From Alcaligenaceae bacterium (GTDB lineage Bacteria > Pseudomonadota > Gammaproteobacteria > Burkholderiales > Burkholderiaceae_B), in NCBI GenBank assembly GCA_013416435.1, contig JACCEN010000014.1, positions 92,045 to 156,044 of the forward strand: a DNA stretch of 64,000 bases, read 5' to 3'. Each line of letters opens with the position of its first letter. Position 1 is the first letter of the stretch. Below the pieces are notes generated by a model, which saw only the letters and a program-made list of their open reading frames with translations, had not been told where the DNA came from and made no database searches. Below, piece after piece: positions 51,332-60,816 of the stretch. Made by a program: the position numbers and the translations under genes.

Positions 51332-51985
51332 ATGGGACAGTTTGCAGTAATCGGACTGGGCCGCTTCGGTTCGGCCGCCTCTCTTGAGCTCATGAAAATG
51401 GGCCATTCCGTACTCGGCGTGGACACCAACCCAAAAGTCATCGACAAACACGCCGACCAGATCACGCACGCCGTCATCGCCGATGTCTCGGACCGCGCCG
51501 CGCTCGAAGAACTGGGCTTGAACCATTACGATGTCATCCTGGTGGCCATCGGCGAAGAGGTCCAGGCCAGCCTGCTGTGCGTGGTCCATTTGAAATCCCT
51601 GGGCATACAGCCCATATGGGTCAAGGCGACATCGCACGCCCAGCATCTTATCCTAAGCAAATTGGGCGTGGACCGCATCATTCACCCCGAAGAGGAAATG
51701 GGCATACGCGTGGCGCAGGCACTGAGCTATCCCATGGTGAACGACTACATCTCCATCGGGAACGGCGAATTCGTCGTGGAAATCGATGTCAGCGAGCACC
51801 TGGAAGGCACCCCCTTGAATCAAGTCCTGAAAGACGGGAAGGAGTCCTTGCACGCACTGCTGGTGAAGCGCAGGACGCAGGTCACCGTGCATCCTCCCGG
51901 CGACTTCACGCTGCAGGCCAAGGACGTGCTCGTGCTGCTGGGACAACTGTCGGCATTGAAAACCATTGCTCCCAAGCTTGCCTGA
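51332..51985 (+). CDS. ktrA: Potassium uptake regulatory subunit (KtrA/TrkA-like RCK protein)
   Basis: 217 residues: an RCK_N Rossmann domain (MGQFAVIGLGRFGSAASLEL; GxGxxG and acidic VDTNPKVIDK) and an RCK_C domain (residues ~140-217, LHALLVKRRTQVTVHPPGDF). Binds nucleotides and gates the membrane partner encoded next. Start 51332 by homology. Gap of 6 bases to ktrB. Confidence 0.9.
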   Translation: MGQFAVIGLGRFGSAASLELMKMGHSVLGVDTNPKVIDKHADQITHAVIADVSDRAALEELGLNHYDVILVAIGEEVQASLLCVVHLKSLGIQPIWVKATSHAQHLILSKLGVDRIIHPEEEMGIRVAQALSYPMVNDYISIGNGEFVVEIDVSEHLEGTPLNQVLKDGKESLHALLVKRRTQVTVHPPGDFTLQAKDVLVLLGQLSALKTIAPKLA

Positions 51986-51991
51986 CATTTC

Positions 51992-53359
51992 ATGCGTAAC
52001 TGGCTGCCCCTGCAGGGCTATCAAACCTACAAGCGCATCAAGCGCACGGGCATGCTGCGCGCCAGCCCGCCCGTCATTCTGGCCGCGGGCTTCTTCGCAC
52101 TGATCCTGCTGGGCACTTCGCTCCTGAATCTGCCGATCGCGCAAAAGCAGCCCATCAACCTCTTCGAAGCCTTCTTCATGGCGACATCGGCGGTGACGGT
52201 CACCGGCCTGACTGTCTTCGATCCCAGTACGATGCTTACCGCCTTCGGGCAAATCGTGCTGATTTCCCTTGTGCAGCTGGGCGGCCTGGGGTTCGTTACC
52301 TTCGCCGTGCTTGCCGCCATCACGCTGGGCAAGAAAATGAGCTTGCAGCATCAGGCGCTGGCGCTGGAAGCATTCAATCAGACCAGCGTCTCGAAGATCC
52401 AGCGCACGGCGCTGTCCGTCATCAAGATATCGTTGTGCATAGAAGGCATTGCCGCACTGGCGCTGACGTTATGGTGGTGGCGCGAGTTTCCGCTTTCCAC
52501 CGCGATGCCCCAGGCCGTTTTTCACACCATCGCCGCCTTCAACAACGCCGGGCTTTCCCTCTTTCCCTTCAGCCTGGCCCGCTTCGTGGATGATCCCGTG
52601 ACGATACTGGTGATCACGGGCAGCATCATCCTGGGCGGGATAGGCTTCACCGTGCTCAGCGATGTCTCGCACAAGAAACGCTGGGCCACGCTCATGCCGT
52701 ATACCAAGCTCATGCTCGTGGCGACCCTGGCGCTCAACCTCGCCGGCTTTGCCGCAATATGGCTGCTGGAATTCAACAACACCGCCACATTGGGAGCGCT
52801 GCCTTTCCATGGCCAGGCGCTCGCGGCCTGGCTGCAAAGCGTGACTGCGCGAACCGCCGGCTTCACCAGCATAGACATCACCCAGCTGCATGACAGCACC
52901 AGTCTGGTGCTCATGCTGCTCATGTTCATCGGCGGCGGTTCGCTGAGCACGGCGAGCGGGATCAAGGTGGGCACGTTCATCGTGCTGCTCGCGGCGGTGC
53001 ATTCGTATATTTTCCACCGCAAAGAAGTCGTGCTGTTCAAGCGATCGATTTCGCCGGATACCGTGCAAAAGTCGCTGGCCCTGCTTTTGGTCACGAGCGC
53101 CTTGATATTCATCGGCACGCTGCTCATGAGCATCTTCGAGCAGGCGCCCTTTCTTACCATCTTGTTCGAGGTGGTGTCGGCCGTCAGCACGACCGGACTC
53201 AGTCGTGACTTCACGCCGCACCTGAGCGCACCCAGCCAGGCCCTGCTGACCATCCTGATGTTCGTGGGCCGCATCGGCCCCCTGACTCTGGTCTACAGCC
53301 TGGCCACCCAGAAGCGCAGCCGGATCCGTTATCCGGAATCGGAATTTCAGGTGGGCTGA
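51992..53359 (+). CDS. ktrB: TrkH/KtrB family potassium transporter
   Basis: 455 residues with four M1-P-M2 repeats. Pore-loop-like segments: FFMATSAVTVTGLTVFDPST, TIAAFNNAGLSLFPFSLARF, SVTARTAGFTSIDITQLHD, EVVSAVSTTGLSRDFTPHL, with conserved Gly at the filter. Takes up K+ (Na+-coupled in KtrB systems) with KtrA. Ends 9 bases before repeat cluster G. Confidence 0.92.
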   Translation: MRNWLPLQGYQTYKRIKRTGMLRASPPVILAAGFFALILLGTSLLNLPIAQKQPINLFEAFFMATSAVTVTGLTVFDPSTMLTAFGQIVLISLVQLGGLGFVTFAVLAAITLGKKMSLQHQALALEAFNQTSVSKIQRTALSVIKISLCIEGIAALALTLWWWREFPLSTAMPQAVFHTIAAFNNAGLSLFPFSLARFVDDPVTILVITGSIILGGIGFTVLSDVSHKKRWATLMPYTKLMLVATLALNLAGFAAIWLLEFNNTATLGALPFHGQALAAWLQSVTARTAGFTSIDITQLHDSTSLVLMLLMFIGGGSLSTASGIKVGTFIVLLAAVHSYIFHRKEVVLFKRSISPDTVQKSLALLLVTSALIFIGTLLMSIFEQAPFLTILFEVVSAVSTTGLSRDFTPHLSAPSQALLTILMFVGRIGPLTLVYSLATQKRSRIRYPESEFQVG

Positions 53360-53368
53360 GTGTTTTGA

Positions 53369-53468
53369 GGGGTCAGACCCCATACGGGGTCTGACCCCGA
53401 TTCAACTATGTGAGGTCTGACCCCGATCCAGCCATACGGGGTCAGACCCCGTATGGGGTCTGACCCCT
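53369..53468. repeat. Palindromic repeat cluster G
   Basis: Two full palindromes (centres ATAC and GTAT) plus an isolated TGAGGTCTGACCCC half-site. They lie between the convergent ktrB and LuxR-type genes and directly abut the LuxR stop. This is the last cluster before the RiPP genes; none is seen further right. Confidence 0.92.
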
Positions 53469-54145
53469 TATCCCACCTGCGCCAGCCGGCTGGCAAGGAC
53501 TGCCGCCTTGCCGCGGTTGCTGACTTCCAGCCGCTCCAGAATGGAGCTGACGTGGTGGCGCACCGTCCATTCTGAAATATCCAGCCTGCGGGCGATTTCT
53601 TTATTGGCAAGCCCTTCAGCCAGCAGCACCAGGACCTCTGCCTGACGCTGTGTCAGTCCGAGCTTCATGAGGCTTTCCGTGCTGGGGGTTTCTTGCAGGG
53701 GTTCGGGCTCCGGTCCGCCGGTCGATTGCGCCGCATCGCGCAAACCACGAATGAGCTCCATGACGACATCGCGTTGATCGAGCGCCGCCTCGATGCGCGT
53801 GTCGTCGCTTTCCTGTCCGGGCTGGGCGTCGATGGCGACGAACCAGTTGGCGGTGATGCCTCGCTCTTGCACGGATACGACCATCAACGGGGATTCGTGG
53901 CTTCCCGGGGCGACCACGCCGGCGCCTTCTTGCTCCGGGCCTGCCTCCCGCAGGCTCACGTCCGCTACGGTGAGCTCCTCGGCCTCGTCCAGGCGCCTGT
54001 CGGCGATCCGCCTCAATTCGGCCGGATCGCCGCCGCTATACAGGGTCGTGCTGCCATGCAGTCCGGTCAGGATGTGTTGCAGGGCTTCACGGATACGAGG
54101 ATGATCATCGGCAACGATCAACAGTTTTTTCTTGGGTATGGCCAT
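53468..54145 (-). CDS. LuxR-type response regulator, atypical receiver
   Basis: 225 residues from MAIPKKKLLIVADDHPRIRE (54145). The C-terminal ~65 residues are a clear LuxR/FixJ helix-turn-helix (MKLGLTQRQAEVLVLLAEGL, NKEIARRLDISEWTVRHHVS). The N-terminus looks like a receiver (VADDHPRIREALQHIL, possible phospho-Asp in LTVADVSL), but the usual Thr/Ser and Lys positions and the second half do not align, so phosphorylation may be lost. No histidine kinase is adjacent. Divergent from the first RiPP precursor gene, 93-100 bases away, so it is the likely cluster regulator. Confidence 0.85.
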   Translation of the reverse strand: MAIPKKKLLIVADDHPRIREALQHILTGLHGSTTLYSGGDPAELRRIADRRLDEAEELTVADVSLREAGPEQEGAGVVAPGSHESPLMVVSVQERGITANWFVAIDAQPGQESDDTRIEAALDQRDVVMELIRGLRDAAQSTGGPEPEPLQETPSTESLMKLGLTQRQAEVLVLLAEGLANKEIARRLDISEWTVRHHVSSILERLEVSNRGKAAVLASRLAQVG

Positions 54146-54244
54146 ATAAAACAAAACCGGCTGTTCGACTCTCGTTTACAATATCAAACAAATATCGCAG
54201 AAATTTTACGTCGATCCCCGGGTCAAGCATTTTTGGGAATGTAT

Positions 54245-54580
54245 ATGCGGCAAAACAATGTGCCAGCCGACCACGGCGCCCTGCGGCAATTTGCAGAACG
54301 ATTCCGCGACGATACCGCCTTTCATGAACTGGTCCGCAATGATACCAGCGCAGCGCTTGCGGCCGTCGGCATACGCGTACCCAATGGCGTGCAGGTCAGC
54401 TACGCGCCGGACGCGGCAAGCGCCATCAGCATGGCGCTGGACCGGGCGGCGCCCCACGCCGCCCCGGGCGGCATCCTGGACGACAGCCTGCTGCTGGAAG
54501 TGGTGGGCGGCGCCAGCCAGCGTGCAAGCCCCGAAGAAATCAGGCAATTCATGGATTTGCTCAAGCACTATAGCGCATGA
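54245..54580 (+). CDS. NHLP-type RiPP precursor A
   Basis: About 111 residues (MRQNNVPADHGALRQFAERF). The leader resembles the nitrile-hydratase alpha subunit (RDDTAFHELVRNDTSAALAA, VGIRVPNGVQVSYAPD) and ends at a GG cleavage site in LLLEVVGGAS. The core would be the ~22 residues after GG, helical with two Ser and no Cys. GGGA 6 bases before 54245 favours that ATG over 54239. It overlaps the HlyD gene by ATGA. Export and cleavage by the C39 peptidase transporter downstream is inferred. Confidence 0.75.
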   Translation: MRQNNVPADHGALRQFAERFRDDTAFHELVRNDTSAALAAVGIRVPNGVQVSYAPDAASAISMALDRAAPHAAPGGILDDSLLLEVVGGASQRASPEEIRQFMDLLKHYSA

Positions 54581-55698
54581 GCGGCCTGTTTCGGCAAGCA
54601 GCCCTCGAAAAGATCTCCAACCCCGACCAGCTCGATCGCGCGCTCAAGGTCGTCCGCCCCTTGCATGGCATCGGCATTGCAGCCATTGCCCTGGTCGTCC
54701 TCGCCGGGCTGGCCTGGAGCATTCTTTCCTCGGCGCCGGTCACGGTGCGTGGACAAGGGATATTGCTGTCCGCCGCTGGAGTGGCGGTAGTCAGCTCGCC
54801 CGGCGATGGTCACGTCGAAGCCGTACTGGTCGAACCGGGCGAACTCGTCAAGAAAGGCCAATTGGTGGCCCTGCTGACACGCCCCGCCAGCCTGGACACC
54901 ATCACAGCCAAGCAGGCCGAGCTGCAAGGTGCCCGGGGCCTGCTGGAACTGCGGCAGTCCAACCAGGCCTTGCGTCAGCGCATGCGGCAGGAACTGCAGC
55001 AGGACGCCGGGCGGTTGGCTGCGGCCGACGGCATTGAACTCGCGCTCCGCCATTTCGACGATGAAGCACAAAGAGAACAAGACATCCTCGAGGCAAGGCT
55101 TCGGGTCCAGGCTCTTGAGCGCGAATTGGCCAACATGGAACGCGACTACGAGCGCAGCCGCAGCCTGATCGCGCCGGTGGACGGCACGGCAGTCGAACTG
55201 AGCGTCAATCCGGGCGATCTCGTCACCACCGGGCAGATCGTCATGCGCCTGCTGACGGCGGCCAATGCCCAGGGCCAGGACCATTCCCTGCATGCCATCG
55301 TCTTCGTGCCCAATGAGGATGGCAAGAAAATCAAGGAAGGCATGGACGCTCAGGTCATGCCGTCGACCACCACGCCGCAAAAAGACGGGTTCATGCAAGG
55401 CAAGGTACTTAGCGTCGCCAAAATTCCGTCCAGCCGCGAAGGCATCATGCGCCGGCTGAAGAACACCACCCTGGTCGACACCCTGCTCAAGACAGGAGCC
55501 CCCTTCGAGGTCGAGCTGAAACTGGAAACCGACCCGTCTTCGTATAGCGGTTATAAGTGGTCCTCGGGCAAGGGTCCGGACATCAGCATAGACGCGGGCA
55601 CCATCGCCTGGGCGGACATGGTCGTTGAACGGCGCCGCGTCATCAGCCTCGCCCTCCCCTTCTTCGATCACCTGTTCCGCTGGACGGGAGCGCGCTGA
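54577..55698 (+). CDS. NHLP system HlyD-family secretion protein
   Basis: 373-residue periplasmic adaptor. One N-terminal membrane helix (IGIAAIALVVLAGLAWSILS), a split biotinyl-lipoyl domain (VAVVSSPGDGHVEAVLVEPG and VDGTAVELSVNPGDLVTTG) around a coiled-coil hairpin (~110-195), then a beta-barrel. Matches the NHLM/NHLP bacteriocin HlyD type, linked to two ABC subunits. Overlaps precursor A (ATGA) and the next gene (TGATG). Confidence 0.9.
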   Translation: MSGLFRQAALEKISNPDQLDRALKVVRPLHGIGIAAIALVVLAGLAWSILSSAPVTVRGQGILLSAAGVAVVSSPGDGHVEAVLVEPGELVKKGQLVALLTRPASLDTITAKQAELQGARGLLELRQSNQALRQRMRQELQQDAGRLAAADGIELALRHFDDEAQREQDILEARLRVQALERELANMERDYERSRSLIAPVDGTAVELSVNPGDLVTTGQIVMRLLTAANAQGQDHSLHAIVFVPNEDGKKIKEGMDAQVMPSTTTPQKDGFMQGKVLSVAKIPSSREGIMRRLKNTTLVDTLLKTGAPFEVELKLETDPSSYSGYKWSSGKGPDISIDAGTIAWADMVVERRRVISLALPFFDHLFRWTGAR

Positions 55699-57848
55699 TG
55701 GCGACGGCGCGGCGTGTCAAAACGCCCACCATCCTGCAAATGGAGGCACTGGAATGCGGCGCCGCCGCGCTCGCCATGGTGCTGGCCTATCACGGCCGGT
55801 GGGTGCCGCTCGAGGAATTGCGTGTGCTGTGCGGTGTTTCTCGCGACGGCAGCAAGGCGCTTAACCTGCTCAAGGCCGCGCGCAAGCTCGACCTGCAGGC
55901 AAAAGGCATGCGGCTGGAGCCTGATGAGCTGAACGGCATCGCCCTGCCCGCCATCCTGTTCGTCGACATGAATCATTTCGTGGTCCTGGAAGGCATGCAG
56001 GATGGATTCTTTCACCTGAACGATCCAGCGGTCGGCCGGCGCAAGGTCAGCGCCGCCGACTTCCACACCATGTTCAGCGGCATCGCGCTCGTCTTCGAGA
56101 AAACCGATGCCTTCCAGCCCAGAGGATCGCCCCGGCGCACGCTGTTTGCGCTGGGCGGCCTCCTGCGGGAATCGCTGCCCGCCCTGGCGACCGTGGTGGC
56201 CGCCGGCCTGCTGATGGTGCTCATCTCGCTGGCCACACCGGCCTTCAATCGGGTATTCATCGATTACATACTGATCGAGCGCCTGCATGGCTGGCTTGGC
56301 CCTTTGCTGACGGCCATCGGCATCGCCGCGCTGGCCCTGGCCGGCGCCTGCTGGCTGCGCCTGCACCTTGCCACCCGGCTGCGCATCAAGCTGGCTCTTG
56401 TGCTCGGCGGCCGCTTAAGCTGGCATATATTGCGCTTGCCGTCGCTGTTCTTCACGCAGCGCCATAGCGGCATGGTCAGCGCCCGCTTGCCGCTTGCCGA
56501 ACAGATCGCCGACCTGGCTTCGCAGCAAATGGCGCAACTGGTCGTAAGCATCGCCACCCTGGCTTTCTTCACGGCCCTGATGTTGCAATATCATGTGGCG
56601 CTCACCCTCATCTGCATCTCGATGGCAGCCGCCAATGCCGTGATGTTCGGCTGGCTGCAACGGCGCCTGGGCGAATCCGCGGAAAGCATTACGCTGCATG
56701 CGGTGAAAATGGACGGCAAGATCATGCAGGGTTTGCAGATGATCGAAACCCTCAAAGCCACCGGCGCGGACCAGATATTCTTCTCCAAGTGGGCCGGCCT
56801 GCAGGTGCTTTTCGTGAACGCACAACAAAAAGTGGCGCATATGCAGGCCTTGCTGAGCGCCTTGCCGACATTGACCGGCGCGCTGTCCAGCGCGCTGGTC
56901 ATTTCCTTGGGCGGCCTGTTCGTCATCGAAGGAGAGCTCAGCTTGGGCATGCTGGTGGCATTCATCATCATCGTCGGGTCGTTCACCGCGCCGGTCAACG
57001 AACTGCTCAACATCGCCACCGCGGTACGCGATGCCCAAGGCCCATTGGCCCAGGTGGACGATACCCTGCGCCACCCCGTTGCAAAAGAATTCGCCCAGCC
57101 GCCTGCGGACGGCCATCGCGTTCGTTCCCACCTGTCGGGCAGTGTGGTCCTGCGCGGCGTCGGTGTGGGCTACTCGCCCCTGGATCCTCCGCTCATCCAG
57201 GGGCTGGACCTGGCCATGCAACCGGGCAGCCGCGTCGCACTCGTCGGGGGATCGGGAAGCGGCAAGACGACCGTGGCGCGCCTGATTTCCGGGATGCTGG
57301 ACCCATGGACCGGCGAGATTCTTTTCGATGGCAGGCCCGCCGGGCAATGGCCCCGCGAATTGATGCGCCGCTCGCTGTCCGTCGTCGACCAGGAAATCGT
57401 GCTGTTCGAAGGAACGGTGCGAGAGAACCTGACCCTGTGGGATGACTCCATGCCGCTGGAGCGCGTGATCCAGGCCGCCAAGGACGCCATGATCCACGAC
57501 GTCATCATGGCCCGCCGAGGCGGCTACGACAGCCTGGTGCAGGAAAACGGACGCAACTTCAGCGGCGGACAGCGCCAGCGGCTCGAGATTGCGCGCGCGC
57601 TCGCCGGCAACCCTAGCGTGCTGATCCTGGACGAGGCCACCAGCGCGCTGGACACCATCAGCGAAAAAGACATCATGTCCAACCTGCGTCGGCGCGGCTG
57701 CACCTGCATCATCATTGCCCATCGCTTGAGCACCATCCGCGACTGCGATGAAATCATCGTGCTGGACCAGGGAAGAGTCCTGGAACGCGGCACACACGAA
57801 CAACTCATGCGTCGAAACGGCACGTATCGTGGACTCATCGAGAACTGA
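55698..57848 (+). CDS. NHLP bacteriocin ABC transporter with C39 peptidase (peptidase/permease/ATPase)
   Basis: 716 residues in three domains. A C39 peptidase (~1-140) has catalytic Cys in QMEALECGAAALAMVLAYHG and His in DMNHFVVLEGM; it cuts leaders after GG. An ABC membrane domain with 5-6 helices follows (~160-440), then an ATPase (Walker A GGSGSGKTTVARL, signature NFSGGQRQRLEIA, Walker B VLILDEATSAL). Intact. Exports the mature product while removing the NHLP leader. Confidence 0.94.
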   Translation: MATARRVKTPTILQMEALECGAAALAMVLAYHGRWVPLEELRVLCGVSRDGSKALNLLKAARKLDLQAKGMRLEPDELNGIALPAILFVDMNHFVVLEGMQDGFFHLNDPAVGRRKVSAADFHTMFSGIALVFEKTDAFQPRGSPRRTLFALGGLLRESLPALATVVAAGLLMVLISLATPAFNRVFIDYILIERLHGWLGPLLTAIGIAALALAGACWLRLHLATRLRIKLALVLGGRLSWHILRLPSLFFTQRHSGMVSARLPLAEQIADLASQQMAQLVVSIATLAFFTALMLQYHVALTLICISMAAANAVMFGWLQRRLGESAESITLHAVKMDGKIMQGLQMIETLKATGADQIFFSKWAGLQVLFVNAQQKVAHMQALLSALPTLTGALSSALVISLGGLFVIEGELSLGMLVAFIIIVGSFTAPVNELLNIATAVRDAQGPLAQVDDTLRHPVAKEFAQPPADGHRVRSHLSGSVVLRGVGVGYSPLDPPLIQGLDLAMQPGSRVALVGGSGSGKTTVARLISGMLDPWTGEILFDGRPAGQWPRELMRRSLSVVDQEIVLFEGTVRENLTLWDDSMPLERVIQAAKDAMIHDVIMARRGGYDSLVQENGRNFSGGQRQRLEIARALAGNPSVLILDEATSALDTISEKDIMSNLRRRGCTCIIIAHRLSTIRDCDEIIVLDQGRVLERGTHEQLMRRNGTYRGLIEN

Positions 57849-60783
57849 CCGCCTCGCCTCATGCGGCCCCGGGCTGCAGGCATTGCTGGATGCGTCCAGC
57901 CCGCCGCTGGCGGTCGCCGGCAACACGCCGTTCCCGCTGGACGAGACGGATACATGCTGGTGGCTGGAACGCGGATGCATAGAATTGTTCCTCGTCGAGA
58001 TCCGCAATGGCGAGCCGCATGGCCAAAGGCATCACTTCGCGACCATCCAGCCCGGCACGCTGCTTTTCGGCCTGCCGCAAGAAGAGGCGCCGGGCCCAGG
58101 CGCGTTCGTCGTGTTGGCCGTCCCGCACGTCGACACCGAAGTGCGACGCATCGCGCTGGCGCAGCTGCGCGCGGCGCCGGCAGCGGCCGTACCGGACTTG
58201 GCTGGAGCCGTGGACCATTGGATAGAAGCAGTCAGCGCCGGGCTGGCCCGGTGGGCTGCGCCCAGTCCCGTGATTCATCAATCCATACAGCCGGATACGG
58301 CCTTCGCCATGGCGACCAACACCCGCATCGCCAGCGGAGGCGGGATTGTCTGGCTCGATGTTCCGCGGCACGCCGCGCTGTTCCTGAGCACGCAGGAATT
58401 GCCCGCCGGTCCGCACCGGTGCCTGGTTCCCCTGAGCCGCAGCAGTTGGCTACAAGCCGGCGAGCCGCTGGAACTGCTGGGCTGCGACAGCATGCGGCTG
58501 CTGTCCGGAAACCTTTTATGGGCAGGCCTGGAAACCCTGCACCGCTTGCTGATTCCCACCGCAAGACTCAACCTGATGCTGGCCACGGTGGACGAGCACA
58601 ATCGCCTGCGCCAACGGTCGGATTCCGCTCGGCGGGAGTGGCGGCAGGGCTTGGGCGCGCTCCAGAACGTGCTTGAATCCGGCATCGCCGGCAATGCCTT
58701 GCTCGACGACCGGCAGCCGGCCCTGGCGCTCGCCCTGCAGGCGGTGGGTCGCCATGAGGGCTTTGACGTCCGCCTGCCGGCCCGCCGCAGGCAACGGGAT
58801 GAAGACGAAGCGCCCGGCCTCGAGGCCATCGTCCAGGCCAGCGGTTTGCGGTCGCGCCTGGTCGCTCTGGATGCCGGCTGGGAACGCTACGATACCCAAG
58901 CCATGCTCGGCTTTGCCAAGGACGACGGCAGGCCGCTCGCCATTTTGCCGCAGGCCCATGGCGAATTGCAGGTCTTCGATCCCGAGCGCCGGCAAACCTT
59001 GCGCGGCCGGGATGCCCTGGCATTGCTTGCTCCCACCGCATATGCATTCACGGCCCCGCTCCCCTCCCGGAAGCTGGGCTGGCGGGCACTGTCCCGCTTC
59101 TCGCTGGCGCGCGGCTGGCGCGATCTGTGCGCCTTCCTGCTGACCGCCTTGTGCGGCGGCTTGCTGGCCATGGCGGTTCCCATCGGGTCCGCCTATCTCA
59201 TCGATACGGTCATTCCCGGGCACGACCGCAACCACCTGCTGCAAGTCGGGCTGATTCTCGCCGTCCTGGGAATCACCACCTTCATCATGTCCTATGTCGG
59301 CGGCATCGCTTTCAGCCGTTTCCAAAGCCGCACGGCTCCCGCTCTCCAGGCGGCCATCGTCGACAGGCTGCTGCGCCTGCCCGCCCGTTTCTTCCGTCAT
59401 TTTTCCGCCGGCGATCTGGCCGTGCGCGCAACCGCCATCACGCATATCGACCAATTGGTCTCGAGCAGCGCCGCCCAAGCCCTGATGGGCGGTGTCTTCG
59501 CCATCTTCAGCTTTACGCTGCTGCTGTACTACGACTGGCGCCTCGGCCTCTGGGCCGCCCTTCTCACCGCCCTCTACACCATCGCCACGCTGGCCTTGAT
59601 ATGGATGCAATTGCGCCACCAGCGCCATTTGGCGCAGAACGAGGGTGCATTGCAAGGCCTATCGCTGCAGATGGTGACGGGCATCTCGAAGATACGCCTG
59701 TCGGCCTCCGAAGACCGCGCGTTCGCCCGCTGGGCGACATTGTTTTCCAGATCGCAGACCCTCCGGAATTCGGCGGCCGCCTACCAGAACATGCAAACCG
59801 CGCTGAACAGCCTATTCGGCCTGGCCGCGCTCTTCCTGTTCTTTCTGGTCCTCGGGGCATACCGCGATCCCGGCCAGGCGGACGTGCTGGCGGTAGGCGG
59901 TTTCGCCGCATTCCTGGCCGCCTTCAATCACTTCAGCGGCAGCATCACGCAAATGACGCAAACCGCGGCCGGCCTGATGGCCGTCCAGCCGCTGCTGGAA
60001 CGCGCGCTGCCCATTCTCTCGGCCAGCCCTGAAACCGCCGACGACAAGGATGATCCGGGCACGCTTTCCGGGGCCGTGGAAGTCACGCAGTTGTCTTTCC
60101 GCTATGCGCCTGACGCTCCGCTGGTGCTGGACGACATCACGCTATCCGCGCGGGCGGGCGAGTTCGTGGCCATCGTCGGCGCTTCGGGCTGCGGCAAATC
60201 GACCTTGCTGCGGCTGCTGCTGGGCTTCGAGGCCGCTGAAACCGGAGGCATATTGCTGGACGGACAGGACATGCGCGAGCTGGACATCCTGGCCGTGCGC
60301 CGACAGATGGGCGTTGTGCTGCAGAACAGCCATCCCATACCCGGCTCGCTATATGAAAACATAGTCGGCACCACCCGTGCCGGCCTGGACGATGCCTGGG
60401 ACGCCGCCAGGAAAGTCGGCCTGGCCGAAGACATCCGGCGCATGCCCATGGGCATGCATACCGCGGTAACCGAAGGCGGTTCCCTGTCGGGCGGCCAGAT
60501 ACAGCGCCTGATGATTGCCCGCGCCATAGTAGGTCAGCCACGGATCCTGCTCCTGGACGAAGCCACCAGCGCGCTCGACAATCGGGCACAAGCCGTGGTC
60601 ACCGACAGCCTGGACCGCCTGTCGATAACGCGGATCGTGATCGCACACAGACTGAGCACCGTGGCGAAGGCCGATCGCATCTATGTCATGGACGCCGGCC
60701 GCGTAGTCGAACAAGGCAACTACGAACAGTTGATGAGCACGGACGGACACTTTGCCCGGCTGGCGGCCGCCCAGCTGCTGTGA
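57829..60783 (+). CDS. NHLP bacteriocin ABC transporter permease/ATPase, peptidase-less subunit
   Basis: About 984 residues. The frame is open from 57748; GTG 57829 (VDSSRTDRLASCGPGLQALL) is taken as start, overlapping the previous gene by 20 bases, but this is uncertain. The long N-terminal region (~1-430) is a cyclic-nucleotide-binding-like and linker part found in the family. Membrane helices follow (~450-720), then an ATPase (Walker A VGASGCGKSTLLRL, signature SLSGGQIQRLMIA, Walker B ILLLDEATSAL). Lacks the C39 peptidase. Probably forms a heterodimer with the preceding subunit. Confidence 0.9.
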   Translation: MDSSRTDRLASCGPGLQALLDASSPPLAVAGNTPFPLDETDTCWWLERGCIELFLVEIRNGEPHGQRHHFATIQPGTLLFGLPQEEAPGPGAFVVLAVPHVDTEVRRIALAQLRAAPAAAVPDLAGAVDHWIEAVSAGLARWAAPSPVIHQSIQPDTAFAMATNTRIASGGGIVWLDVPRHAALFLSTQELPAGPHRCLVPLSRSSWLQAGEPLELLGCDSMRLLSGNLLWAGLETLHRLLIPTARLNLMLATVDEHNRLRQRSDSARREWRQGLGALQNVLESGIAGNALLDDRQPALALALQAVGRHEGFDVRLPARRRQRDEDEAPGLEAIVQASGLRSRLVALDAGWERYDTQAMLGFAKDDGRPLAILPQAHGELQVFDPERRQTLRGRDALALLAPTAYAFTAPLPSRKLGWRALSRFSLARGWRDLCAFLLTALCGGLLAMAVPIGSAYLIDTVIPGHDRNHLLQVGLILAVLGITTFIMSYVGGIAFSRFQSRTAPALQAAIVDRLLRLPARFFRHFSAGDLAVRATAITHIDQLVSSSAAQALMGGVFAIFSFTLLLYYDWRLGLWAALLTALYTIATLALIWMQLRHQRHLAQNEGALQGLSLQMVTGISKIRLSASEDRAFARWATLFSRSQTLRNSAAAYQNMQTALNSLFGLAALFLFFLVLGAYRDPGQADVLAVGGFAAFLAAFNHFSGSITQMTQTAAGLMAVQPLLERALPILSASPETADDKDDPGTLSGAVEVTQLSFRYAPDAPLVLDDITLSARAGEFVAIVGASGCGKSTLLRLLLGFEAAETGGILLDGQDMRELDILAVRRQMGVVLQNSHPIPGSLYENIVGTTRAGLDDAWDAARKVGLAEDIRRMPMGMHTAVTEGGSLSGGQIQRLMIARAIVGQPRILLLDEATSALDNRAQAVVTDSLDRLSITRIVIAHRLSTVAKADRIYVMDAGRVVEQGNYEQLMSTDGHFARLAAAQLL

Positions 60784-60816
60784 CGGCCGGCCTGCCGAGC
60801 GACACCATGCTCAAGG

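Noticed and set aside
56415..58007. 530-codon minus-strand open frame opposite the NHLP transporter
   Set aside because: Shadow of the ABC subunit gene; no motifs.
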